From Polyangiaceae bacterium (GTDB lineage: Bacteria > Myxococcota_A > Polyangia > Polyangiales > Polyangiaceae), in NCBI GenBank assembly GCA_020633205.1, contig JACKEB010000014.1:124001-188000 (forward strand): DNA of 64,000 nucleotides, read 5' to 3'. The notes beneath the pieces were generated by a model that did no database searches, was not told where the DNA came from, and saw only the letters and a list, made by a program, of their open reading frames with translations. Positions 1 to 6,998 of the stretch are shown piece by piece. The translations under genes were made by a program, and so were the position numbers. Positions within the stretch are counted from its first letter, which is position 1. Each line of letters begins with the position of its first letter.

Positions 1-444
1 GAAGACGGCTTGCGCTTCCTCTTCGAAGGTGCGGGACATCTGAGTTACGAGCGACCGTTGAAACAGACCGCAGCCGTCTTCGAGACGGGCATGACCAATG
101 GGGCTGGCTTCGCGGCGCTGGAGGCGAGCCTGGACTTGATTCAAGGGTTGGGGGTGAGGAGCATCTACGCCCACGTTCAAGCCTACCTCGACCAGCTGGA
201 GCCTGCAGTGGCGGCCCTCGGCTTCGAGAGCTTGCGTACAGCAGAAACCAGCGGCCGCTCTTGCACCCTGTCTTTCCGTTCGGATCAGCACGACGTGGTG
301 AAGGTGCATGAGGTCTTGAACGAGCGCGGCATCCACTGCAGCGCGCCCGACGGCTGTCTGCGCTTCGCGCCGCACTGGCCGAACAACCTCGATGAGGTCT
401 CCCACGTGGTCACGACGCTGCGCGACGTAGTGGCACTCGTCTAG
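1..444 (+). CDS. Class V aminotransferase, C-terminal part (5' end outside window)
   Basis: The reading frame is open from base 1, so the start lies outside the window. About 147 C-terminal residues are visible. The segment around FETGMTNGAGFAAL resembles the conserved FETGT-x-N-x(2)-G stretch of class V PLP-dependent aminotransferases (cysteine desulfurase / isopenicillin-N epimerase type). It is followed by the small C-terminal domain, with helix-strand alternation and a closing stretch rich in FAPHWPNN, typical of the substrate-clamping end (R-x-S-x-H-x-YN in relatives). The PLP lysine is upstream and not visible, so the substrate cannot be assigned. The gene is convergent with the WYL regulator to its right. 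Confidence 0.8.
   Translation, partial: EDGLRFLFEGAGHLSYERPLKQTAAVFETGMTNGAGFAALEASLDLIQGLGVRSIYAHVQAYLDQLEPAVAALGFESLRTAETSGRSCTLSFRSDQHDVVKVHEVLNERGIHCSAPDGCLRFAPHWPNNLDEVSHVVTTLRDVVALV
148..159 (+). repeat. Dispersed G-tract motif, copy 1
   Basis: Exact TTGGGGGTGAGG, inside the aminotransferase coding region and read on its coding strand. Confidence 0.6.
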
Positions 445-460
445 GTCGCTCAGCTGCCTG

Positions 461-1168
461 CTATTCAGCCGCGTCGGCGTAGCGTTGGCGCTCGACGTCC
501 ATTGCGTCGCGCCAACGCGCTCTGAGCAGCGCTGGAGACTCCGGATAGCGAGTTTCCAGGACTACGGCACCCATCATTCTATCCGTGCGGAAGTATCGGA
601 AGGCGCTGCGTTCTTCGCACCATGCGGCGAGGATGCGCCCGCTGTCTCGGTAGCCGACCAGCACGGGCCAAACGCGCCGCTTGGTCTCGCGGCCTGCGAG
701 ATCCACGTACACGAGTTGCACCATCAACCCCTGTCGCACTGCTCTGCGGAGGGCCGCCGTATCAACTAGTTCGTGGATGGTGGGGACTGGTGCGATGCTC
801 GCGGGTGGCGCGTCGATGTGCATCGCGAACGACTCCGGTAGCCCCGCCCGCAGCTTGGCGATCAAGTCTTGCGCGGCGCGAGCGAGCTGCGGATCGCCTC
901 GTGAAGCCACCCAGCTGGCGCCGAGCAGCGCGGCGTCCAGCTCGTCGCTGGTGAGCATCATTGCGGGCATGTCGAAACCGGGTTGGAGCAGGTAGCCCGC
1001 TCCGGCTGCGCCGCTGATCGGCACGCCTTGGCCCACGAGCGCCATCACATCGCGGTACACGGTGCGCTGGCTGGTCTCTAGCTCCTGGGCGATCTGCTTC
1101 GCAGGAACTGGGTGCCTTGACCGCCGGAGAATCTGAACGATGCGGAAGAAGCGCTCGCTGCGGGTCAT
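461..1168 (-). CDS. YafY-type HTH/WYL transcriptional regulator
   Basis: 235 residues. Residues 1-60 form a winged helix-turn-helix (HTH_11) with the family signature RTVYRDVMAL. Residues 140-220 form a WYL ligand-sensing domain (VQLVYVDLAGRETKRRVWPV followed by RILAAWCEERSAFRYFRTDR), ending in a short WCX-like tail. YafY-type proteins are usually repressors or activators that control an adjacent gene in response to a small molecule. Here it is transcribed divergently from a GFA-family gene, with a perfect inverted repeat between them that is the likely operator. The ATG at 1168 is the natural start because the HTH begins immediately. Confidence 0.9.
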   Translation of the reverse strand: MTRSERFFRIVQILRRSRHPVPAKQIAQELETSQRTVYRDVMALVGQGVPISGAAGAGYLLQPGFDMPAMMLTSDELDAALLGASWVASRGDPQLARAAQDLIAKLRAGLPESFAMHIDAPPASIAPVPTIHELVDTAALRRAVRQGLMVQLVYVDLAGRETKRRVWPVLVGYRDSGRILAAWCEERSAFRYFRTDRMMGAVVLETRYPESPALLRARWRDAMDVERQRYADAAE

Positions 1169-1189
1169 GTGTGAGTCATCGCACGCCTG

Positions 1190-1207
1190 CTGACAGAAAC
1201 GTGTCAG
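1190..1207. promoter_or_regulatory. Inverted repeat, probable WYL-regulator operator
   Basis: CTGACA-N6-TGTCAG is a perfect 6-bp inverted repeat. It lies 22 bases before the WYL gene start and 51 bases before the GFA-family start. Its place between a regulator and its divergent neighbour suggests autoregulation and control of the neighbour; this is inferred from position and symmetry. Confidence 0.55.
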
Positions 1208-1257
1208 TAGAAGTGGGAATCTCCCGACTCAAGCAAAACGCGAAAGGCAAAGAGACG

Positions 1258-1662
1258 ATGATTGATGGGAGATGTTGCTGTGGCGCAGTTCGGTTTCAGC
1301 TGAAGCGTCCGCCCAAGTTGATGGGGACTTGTCACTGTTCGCGCTGTCGACGGCTGGGGATCGCCACGTTCGCCTTCGTGCGGCGGGAAGACTTCGCCTT
1401 CGTATCGGGGGAAGCATCCGTGGAGGTCTACGCTCCCGAGGCGCCGTATCGTTACACCCGCTCGTTTTGTCGGCGCTGCGGGACCGCGTTGGGCGAGCTG
1501 ATCGGTGATGCCGAGACGTTTCCTGTGAACGTGAACTGCTTGGAAAACCCTCCCGCGCTGAGCAACGCGTTTCATGAGTTCGTCGCCGACAAGCCAGGGT
1601 GGTACGAGATCGCAGACGCGGCGCCGCAGTTCCCGGGCCACCCCGAACTTGCTGACGGCTGA
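1258..1662 (+). CDS. GFA/CENP-V family zinc protein
   Basis: 134 residues from ATG 1258. The zinc-binding cysteines of the GFA (Mss4-like) fold are present: CCCGAVRF near the N-terminus, CHCSRC around residue 27, and CRRCGTALG around residue 75. The family is named for a glutathione-dependent formaldehyde-activating enzyme, but most small members have no proven reaction. The open frame extends upstream to 1117, but that extension overlaps the divergent WYL gene and lacks family similarity, so ATG 1258 is chosen. The neighbouring WYL regulator probably controls it. Confidence 0.85.
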   Translation: MIDGRCCCGAVRFQLKRPPKLMGTCHCSRCRRLGIATFAFVRREDFAFVSGEASVEVYAPEAPYRYTRSFCRRCGTALGELIGDAETFPVNVNCLENPPALSNAFHEFVADKPGWYEIADAAPQFPGHPELADG

Positions 1663-1665
1663 GTT

Positions 1666-2130
1666 CTAACCGCGAGGCAGCTGCTGCAGCGCCTCGAGTA
1701 GGGATGGCGGAATCGCAATGGGGCGGAAGTCCGCTCGGCCCACGAAGACGTGAGTCGTTTGCACGACGCAGCGAACCTTGTCCTTGCAGCGAACCAGGTG
1801 CGCCAGCGTCAGCCGACTGCCGTCGAGATGCGCTCGAGCGATTACCAGCTCGAGCTCGTCTCCAAACAGCAACGGCGCAAAGTAGTCGACCTCCACATGC
1901 CCGATCGGTGCAGCCCATTCGCCATCGCTCAGCACTTGGGGCAAGCCGTGCCCCACCGACTCCAAATATTGGCAATACGTGTCGTGCGCATAGTCGAGCA
2001 CGCGAGCGAAGTAGACGATGCCAGCCGCGTCGATGTCATGGAAGCGCACGGCACGCTTCACGCGAAACGCTCCAGGCGCGATCTCCAGCTGGCGCAACCT
2101 CTGCAAGTCGAAGCGATACGGCTGGCTCAT
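1666..2130 (-). CDS. Acyl-CoA thioesterase, hotdog (4HBT) family
   Basis: 154 residues. Single hotdog domain with the 4HBT-type active-site pattern RFHDIDAAGIVYFARVLDYA (catalytic Asp in DxDxxGxxYF) and the later strand HVEVDYFAPLLFGDELE. Relatives hydrolyse 4-hydroxybenzoyl-CoA, 1,4-dihydroxy-2-naphthoyl-CoA or other acyl-CoAs. Because this window carries a menaquinone operon without a DHNA-CoA thioesterase, that role is a possibility, not a demonstration. The ATG at 2130 overlaps the TGA of the upstream TPR gene in an ATGA arrangement, indicating translational coupling. A longer open frame to 2322 merely runs through that upstream gene. Confidence 0.85.
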   Translation of the reverse strand: MSQPYRFDLQRLRQLEIAPGAFRVKRAVRFHDIDAAGIVYFARVLDYAHDTYCQYLESVGHGLPQVLSDGEWAAPIGHVEVDYFAPLLFGDELELVIARAHLDGSRLTLAHLVRCKDKVRCVVQTTHVFVGRADFRPIAIPPSLLEALQQLPRG

Positions 2131-2603
2131 GGCAGTCGAGCTTCGTCCCACGAGCTGAAGCCCGCAGGTGGCGATACGACGGAGCTCGCTACGGCGAAGT
2201 ACTTCGGATCCTCGTCGTCGAACTGCTCTGGACCACCTAGCTCGAGCGCTCGCGCCAGATGCGCCTCGCTCTTTGCATCGCCAAGTTCGTGCCGCACCTG
2301 TCCGAGGCGCAGCTCGAGCCACGCGCTCTCTTCAGCTTCGGGTGCACCGGCAGCGCGCTCGAGCCAACCTAGAGCGTCGTTATATTTCCTTAGGGAAAAT
2401 AAAACATCGCCCACGGCGGCAAGCAGTTCAGCACGCCCTTCCCATCGCTCTGCGGGCTCCGGAAACAGCGCTAGGGCCTGTTCAAAGCGTTGCTGTGCCT
2501 CGACGAGCTGTCCCCCCTCGGTCAGCTCGTTTGCCGCGTCGCTCAACTCGGCGACGCGGGAGCGCAAATCTTCGGGAAGCTGCTGAAGCTGGGTGTCCGC
2601 CAT
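2127..2603 (-). CDS. Small TPR protein
   Basis: 158 residues, acidic, no signal peptide. Helical repeats of TPR type cover roughly residues 18-145 (segments such as LVEAQQRFEQALALFP and YNDALGWLERA, then SEAHLARALELGG). TPR domains mediate protein contacts; no enzyme motif is present. It is the first gene of a two-gene minus-strand unit and overlaps the hotdog thioesterase by four bases, so the two are likely made together. A partner or function cannot be named. Confidence 0.75.
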   Translation of the reverse strand: MADTQLQQLPEDLRSRVAELSDAANELTEGGQLVEAQQRFEQALALFPEPAERWEGRAELLAAVGDVLFSLRKYNDALGWLERAAGAPEAEESAWLELRLGQVRHELGDAKSEAHLARALELGGPEQFDDEDPKYFAVASSVVSPPAGFSSWDEARLP

Positions 2604-2693
2604 GGCGGCGACGCTAGATCGCTCCAGCCGGACTCACCAGTGTTCAAGCTCTAGGTCGCGAGATTCGATCGGCGCAAACAGACCGAGCCAAGC

Positions 2694-2963
2694 TCACGCT
2701 GCGCGTGGCGAACGGCGACCCGCTGGGCACTGAACGATGCACAGCCGCGGGACTCCGTCGCGGGCGAAGCTGACCACTGCGGCACCTTCTGGGTGACCGC
2801 GCCAGGGCTCGCCCAGGGCGCCGATCATCACGCCATTGGGTGCAGACTCCGGGTGGATGCCGGCGGCTTCGAGCAGCGCCTCATAACTCCAATCTCCGTC
2901 GGGATCGGCGAAGAAGTCGATGGGGGCGGCCTCGGCGGACAAACCGTAATGACGAACGCGCAT
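2694..2963 (-). CDS. Small hypothetical protein
   Basis: 89 residues from ATG 2963, preceded by a good ribosome binding site (GAGGT seven bases upstream on the minus strand). The frame is open to 3257, but that part is Arg-rich, unlike a protein, and has no start supported by a ribosome site. The product has an acidic middle (FFADPDGDWSYEALLEAAG) and an Arg-rich tail. No signal peptide, membrane segment or known motif is seen. It is conserved-looking in composition but I do not recognise it. Confidence 0.55.
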   Translation of the reverse strand: MRVRHYGLSAEAAPIDFFADPDGDWSYEALLEAAGIHPESAPNGVMIGALGEPWRGHPEGAAVVSFARDGVPRLCIVQCPAGRRSPRAA

Positions 2964-3544
2964 AGCTACCTCGATGTTCGGTGTCCGGCGCCGCGGCGGA
3001 GCGGGCCGGATGGGGGCAAGAAGACCGATCCTGAGGTGGCTGCGGCTACTTTCTCTCGCGCTGTCTTCATGGCTGCAGAAGCCAGCTCGTGAGCATTCGG
3101 TGGGCGCAGCCTCAATGAGCACAGGTTTGCCGAAGGAGAGCGAGAGCTTGCGCTCGCACTCACCAAGGAGCGTTCGACACCAGCGCCGAACTCTCGACCG
3201 TGACTCACGGCCACCCAGGACCAAGGCATGTCTAATTCCTAACCGACCACTGAACAAAGCGCCAGTGCTTTGTGTTCAGTGTTCAGTGTCGTTGTTTGTC
3301 AGATCTCCAACCCGTTGAAAGCACTTAGTTTCCCGGTTCTGACGGCTGAGTACCGCAGGATCGCCTTGACTGAACCTCTCATGTTCAGTGGTTTCGAGCG
3401 CAGGCCCCGGGTACGGCTCCACCGCCCCTGTCTGCCAACCTACGGCGCCGCTCGCCGCAGCGGGTTACCCCGAGGAATCAGCTTCGAAGGTCGGATCCCA
3501 GCGAGTGATTGACAATGTCGAGACGGCGGACTGAGGTGGGAACC
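2964..3544. other. 581-base gap with an inverted repeat
   Basis: No convincing gene is visible here; open frames are Arg-rich and lack ribosome sites. The gap holds the inverted repeat at 3248-3281 and must contain the promoters of the small hypothetical gene (leftward) and the peroxiredoxin gene (rightward). Confidence 0.5.
3248..3288. repeat. Inverted repeat plus direct TTCAGTG repeat
   Basis: CACTGAACAAAGC (3248-3260) pairs with GCTTTGTGTTCAGTG (3267-3281) apart from a two-base bulge, around a six-base loop. The end TTCAGTG is directly repeated at 3282-3288. It lies about 260 bases upstream of the peroxiredoxin gene. It could be a regulator site or transcript hairpin; no T-run follows the stem directly. 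Confidence 0.5.
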
Positions 3545-4006
3545 ATGGCGCAGCTCGAGGCGGGACAGCAGGCTCCGGAGTTCACGTTGACCACTCAGGC
3601 GGGGGAGCGCTGGACGCTCTCGCAGCAGGCAGCCAAGGGCCCCGTCGTGCTCTTCTTCTATCCCAAGAACGACACTCCGGTGTGCATCGTGGAAGCGTGT
3701 TCGTTCCGCGATCAACACGAAGTCTTCGCGCGCCTCGGCGCGCAAGTCGTTGGTGTCAGCTCAGACAACGTGCAGAGCCACGGGCGCTTTGCCGGGAAGC
3801 ACGAGCTGCCCTACACGTTGCTGGCTGACGAAGGCGGGGAGGTGCGCTCGCTGTTCGGCGTGAAGAAGACCCTCGGCTTCTTCGACGGCCGGGTCACCTT
3901 CGTGATCGATCAAGGACGCCTGATCCGGCACGTTTTCAGCTCCGCCTTGAACGCCAAGGGCCACGTCGAAGCCGCGCTACAGACCGTGCAAGAACTCGCG
4001 AAGTAG
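3545..4006 (+). CDS. Peroxiredoxin, BCP/PrxQ type
   Basis: 153 residues. Thioredoxin-fold peroxidase that reduces hydrogen peroxide and organic hydroperoxides using thioredoxin. The active-site segment is FFYPKNDTPVCIVEACSFRD: the peroxidatic Cys lies in TPVC and the resolving Cys five residues later, as in PrxQ. The usual Gly-Thr/Ser after TP is here Val and the next is Ile, a mild departure. Start ATG 3545 follows GAGGTGGGA; an upstream in-frame ATG at 3509 adds only a Arg-rich leader. It is convergent, two bases apart, with the FGE-fold lipoprotein. Confidence 0.93.
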   Translation: MAQLEAGQQAPEFTLTTQAGERWTLSQQAAKGPVVLFFYPKNDTPVCIVEACSFRDQHEVFARLGAQVVGVSSDNVQSHGRFAGKHELPYTLLADEGGEVRSLFGVKKTLGFFDGRVTFVIDQGRLIRHVFSSALNAKGHVEAALQTVQELAK

Positions 4007-4007
4007 C

Positions 4008-5471
4008 CTACTTCGCGCAGCGGAAGCCGATGGTCTTGTCGGTCATGCTGGCGCGCTTACGCTCGGCGTGGAGCGCGCTCGCTAGCTTGCGAGCGCTGTC
4101 GCTGTAGTCGCCGCCTCGGAGGTAGCGGTAGTCGCCGTCCGCGGTAGATGTCCACTCCGCCACGTTGCCACCCATGTCCATCGCGCCAAAGAAGCTCTTT
4201 CCGTCGGGGAACGAACCGACCTTGCAAGCGCCTTCCTGACGCCGGTCGAAGCAAGCCTTGCCCGTCGCGTCCCCATCGCCCCAGGGGAACTCTCGCCCGT
4301 CATGCCCCACTGCGGCGTACTCCCACTCCTTGTCCGTGGGCAGACGCTTGCCCTGGGCCTTGCAGAATTGCGTCGCCTCATCGAGGGTCACGCAGTTCAT
4401 CGGGAAGTCTTCTTTTCCTGCCTCGCGGAAATGGCAGCCCTTGCTGCTGCGCTTCGGTGGCGGACATTTGCCGCTCTCCACGCATTTCAAGAAGGCGCCG
4501 GCGGTGACTTCCGTCGTGTCGATGCAGAGGCCATCGATGGTTGAAGGCTCCTTGCGCGGACCAAAGCGGAAGGACCCAGGCGCCACCGGCAGCATATCCG
4601 TGGGGCATTTGCCGGAGAACTTGGCGGCTGGCTGGTCGCCACCGCCGCTCTGTACGTCGCTGGTCGACGTCATGCTCTGACGTCCCTCGATTTCAGCTAG
4701 ATTCACCCGCAGGGGCACATTGCACGTGGGCTGTTCTTCGCCGCTCGCCTGGGCCTTCTTGCAGGCGTCGGCATTGCCTTCGTTCGCCAGTAGCTCCTGG
4801 GAGCTCTTCTGGCTGCCTCCGGCGCCCATACCGAACACGCTGGCTTCAGCCTCGATTTCCTTGTTCGCGCCCGACGCGAGGGCGAAGCCGCCATAGTAGA
4901 TCGTCGTGATCACGTGGGTCGCCTTCGAGCAGTCGTCGGACTCCACGAGCTGATCCGTGTTGATGGTCTTGCCCACCTCGACGCTGCGTGTGCCGACCAG
5001 CATGTAGTCAGTCCGCAGCGAGCGCTCACCACCAACTTTCGCTGAGAGCCCAACTGCGCCAAGGGGTAGCTTCGCGTACAGCTCAGCCTGGTTGTGGGCG
5101 ATCTTCGTCTCGTTGGCGCTGTACGGTGACCAAGCGTAGGTGCGCTTACCGCGACCCGCCCGGACCTTGCAGTTCGGTAGCAGCTCGAGCTTCACGTCGC
5201 AGCCGTTCTTGCTGTACCGCACGGCAACCATGCCTTGCTGCCGCATGCGGTCCAAGTTGGCGCGCGCAGCGGGGTCCCAGCCCATCAGGTCCGGCGCGTC
5301 TTGAGCCTTGACCTTGCCGCAGTCCATATCTCCCAGCGCTTCATCCACGCCAGTGGGCGTGGTGTCCGAGAGGATCGGGTTTGGGGTGCCGCCACCACAC
5401 GCGGCGGCCAGGAGCGGAAACAGGGACGCGGCAAGCAGGGTGCGAGCGGCTGCCAGAGGACGGCGCTTCAT
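4008..5471 (-). CDS. Lipoprotein with C-terminal FGE-sulfatase-like domain
   Basis: 487 residues from ATG 5471. An N-terminal lipoprotein signal ends in the lipobox LLAAAC. Residues 30-290 form a region of unknown fold, probably surface or periplasmic. Residues 300-487 form a formylglycine-generating-enzyme (SUMF1) fold: MLPVAPGSFRFG at its start, CIDTTEVTAGAF, RLPTDKEWEYAA, GGNVAEWT, and terminal GFRCAK. The two active-site Cys of true FGE, near the end of the fold, are not apparent, so this is probably a binding or structural version, common in myxobacteria, rather than a sulfatase activator. The open frame extends upstream but the signal peptide fixes the start. Confidence 0.85.
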   Translation of the reverse strand: MKRRPLAAARTLLAASLFPLLAAACGGGTPNPILSDTTPTGVDEALGDMDCGKVKAQDAPDLMGWDPAARANLDRMRQQGMVAVRYSKNGCDVKLELLPNCKVRAGRGKRTYAWSPYSANETKIAHNQAELYAKLPLGAVGLSAKVGGERSLRTDYMLVGTRSVEVGKTINTDQLVESDDCSKATHVITTIYYGGFALASGANKEIEAEASVFGMGAGGSQKSSQELLANEGNADACKKAQASGEEQPTCNVPLRVNLAEIEGRQSMTSTSDVQSGGGDQPAAKFSGKCPTDMLPVAPGSFRFGPRKEPSTIDGLCIDTTEVTAGAFLKCVESGKCPPPKRSSKGCHFREAGKEDFPMNCVTLDEATQFCKAQGKRLPTDKEWEYAAVGHDGREFPWGDGDATGKACFDRRQEGACKVGSFPDGKSFFGAMDMGGNVAEWTSTADGDYRYLRGGDYSDSARKLASALHAERKRASMTDKTIGFRCAK

Positions 5472-5524
5472 GGCGCCGAGACTAGTCGACCCGGGTGTTC
5501 CTGCCGCATCCAATCGGTGCGGGG

Positions 5525-5536
5525 TTGGGGGGGAGG
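5525..5536 (+). repeat. Dispersed G-tract motif, copy 2
   Basis: TTGGGGGGGAGG followed by TGCGCTGG, intergenic, upstream of the FGE-fold lipoprotein gene. Confidence 0.6.
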
Positions 5537-5636
5537 TGCGCTGGCTGGCCGGCTGGTTCAATTGCTGAGGCGACGTAGAGTTTTGGGTCACGGCTGGGGC
5601 AGTGCCCGACGCCGTCTCAAACGGCTCACGGCGCAC

Positions 5637-5648
5637 CCTCACCCCCAA
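5637..5648 (-). repeat. Dispersed G-tract motif, copy 3
   Basis: On the minus strand TTGGGGGTGAGG, preceded by a T-run and followed by GTGCGCC. Intergenic, 100 bases from copy 2 and inverted relative to it. Confidence 0.6.
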
Positions 5649-5784
5649 AAAAGCCTGCGAGCAGACTTGGGAGTTGGCTTGTACACCCGGGTGTTCGACG
5701 CGAAGAGCACCGAGGTGGCCAATCGGGAGCTGGGCTCACCGTTCTACGACTAGCGGCGACGCGAAAAGCGGGCTCAGCGAAAAA

Positions 5785-5820
5785 GCGTGCGCCACCTGGG
5801 CGGCGGCTGCGTTCAGTCCG
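5785..5820 (+). repeat. Diverged dispersed repeat, copy A
   Basis: TGCGCCAC followed 15 bases later by GGCTGCGTTCAGTC; the same arrangement occurs at 9432-9467. Both follow an A-rich stretch within a GCGC context. Confidence 0.4.
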
Positions 5821-5842
5821 CAAGACCCCGGAGGTACTCACG

Positions 5843-6124
5843 ATGACCCGTCTTTTTCGCATCATTTTCGCCGCTCTCTCCCTGTGCTTGCTTTTGGCCA
5901 GCGCCCAGCCTGCCGCCGCCTGCGGTAGCCCCGAAGACTTTGCCCGCATGGAGGTCTACGACTTCCTGAACGAGCTTGGGCTGAAGGAGCGGGTGGAGCG
6001 CGTGGACATTCGACTCGACAAGAACGACAAGAGTGGGCTGGCAGCGGTGACATTCAAGCAGGCTTCGAAGCCCCTGACACTGCGGATTGCCTACACGGAT
6101 CGGGGCTGGGTGGTGATGACCTAG
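5843..6124 (+). CDS. Small secreted hypothetical protein
   Basis: 93 residues. A clear Sec signal peptide (hydrophobic core ending in ASAQPAAA, cleavage likely before C or G at about residue 27) precedes a 65-residue mature part with predicted beta strands (VERVDIRLDK, GLAAVTFKQA, LTLRIAYTDRGWVVMT). No known family is recognised. A ribosome site (GGAGG eleven bases upstream of ATG) supports the start. It is convergent with and overlaps the sigma-like gene by four bases. Periplasmic or secreted; function unknown. Confidence 0.7.
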   Translation: MTRLFRIIFAALSLCLLLASAQPAAACGSPEDFARMEVYDFLNELGLKERVERVDIRLDKNDKSGLAAVTFKQASKPLTLRIAYTDRGWVVMT

Positions 6125-6990
6125 TCGCTCTGGTGCTCGCTCTGCGTATCCAAGAGCCGCTCGACGCTGACGTCGAGCTGGCTCTGGATCAGGCGCATCA
6201 CGGACTCTACGTCCAGGGCGGTCAGCCCCAGCTCGCCAGCGAGCTGCGCTTTGGTCGCCTTGAGCAGATCCTCTCGGATACGTGCGATCCAGCGCGTCGC
6301 GGTCCCGCGGTGGACTCCGTAGATCTCTCCCACTTGCTCCACGCTAAGGCCCCCGAAGTGATGCAAACGCAAGATGTTGCGATCCCGCGCGGAGAGCCCC
6401 GAGAGCGCCGCGGCAAATGCTTGCCTGAAGGCGCTGCGGTAGCCGTGCTTGAGGCGCTCGAGCTCCCACTCGATGTCTCCGGCCTGCAAATCGCTCAGGT
6501 CAACGTTGCGCTCTGGCTTCGCTTTGCGCGTGTGGCTGATCGCACTGCGCACCGCCATCACCTTGACCAAGCCGCGCAAGCGACCGTCTCCCGCGTAGCG
6601 CTCGAGGAGCAGCACGCCGTCTTGGGGCAACAAGAGCTTTTCCGCGACCTGCTGGCGGATGTCGTCGCCGAGTTCGCTTCCGAGCTTCATGGGCGCGAGC
6701 GCTGGCGCGACCACGTCGAGGATCGCGCGCTCGAAGTAGCTCTGAGCGCCTGGGTCGTGCTCCATGAGCGCTGCCACGAGCAGCACCTCAGCGAGTCCGT
6801 CGTCGCTGAGCGCGTCTGCTTCACACGCCTTGCGCTGACACACCCGCTCCAGCACCCGAGCGAAACATGCGGGCTCCGCCTGCAGCTCTGGCAGCGCCGC
6901 TTGGGCTCGCGTGAGGGCCTCGGACACCTGGCGAGGGTACCACGCGGCGCCACCGACGAGCGGAGCGAGCGTTGCCTGCTCGGAGTACAC
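6121..6990 (-). CDS. Sigma-70-like transcription factor (myxobacterial type)
   Basis: 289 residues. The N-terminal half is weakly sigma-region-2 like (RLRGLVKVMAVRSAISHTRK). Residues 190-250 give a clear sigma region 4 helix-turn-helix: ALSGLSARDRNILRLHHFGG followed by LSVEQVGEIYGVHRGTATRW. The pattern matches the sigma-70-like group expanded in myxobacteria (described as the Gmx1 group, from memory). It is divergent from a gene encoding an N-terminal anti-sigma-like zinc finger, kinase and TPRs, which is a candidate for its regulator. The GTG at 6990 gives only eight bases to the divergent ATG; a start further inside, for example the GTG near 6927, is possible. Confidence 0.8.
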   Translation of the reverse strand: MYSEQATLAPLVGGAAWYPRQVSEALTRAQAALPELQAEPACFARVLERVCQRKACEADALSDDGLAEVLLVAALMEHDPGAQSYFERAILDVVAPALAPMKLGSELGDDIRQQVAEKLLLPQDGVLLLERYAGDGRLRGLVKVMAVRSAISHTRKAKPERNVDLSDLQAGDIEWELERLKHGYRSAFRQAFAAALSGLSARDRNILRLHHFGGLSVEQVGEIYGVHRGTATRWIARIREDLLKATKAQLAGELGLTALDVESVMRLIQSQLDVSVERLLDTQSEHQSD

Positions 6991-6998
6991 TCGCGGTG

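Larger units (their letters stand above)
5472..5842. other. 371-base gap with two opposed G-tract motifs
   Basis: No gene is supported. The gap contains two copies of the dispersed G-tract motif in opposite orientation (5525-5536 plus strand, 5637-5648 minus strand) and the 5785-5820 segment that resembles 9432-9467. Promoters for both flanking genes must lie here. Confidence 0.5.

Noticed and set aside
4008..4600. FGE-fold domain as a genuine sulfatase-activating enzyme
   Set aside because: The active-site Cys pair expected in true formylglycine-generating enzymes is not evident, and no sulfatase gene is nearby.
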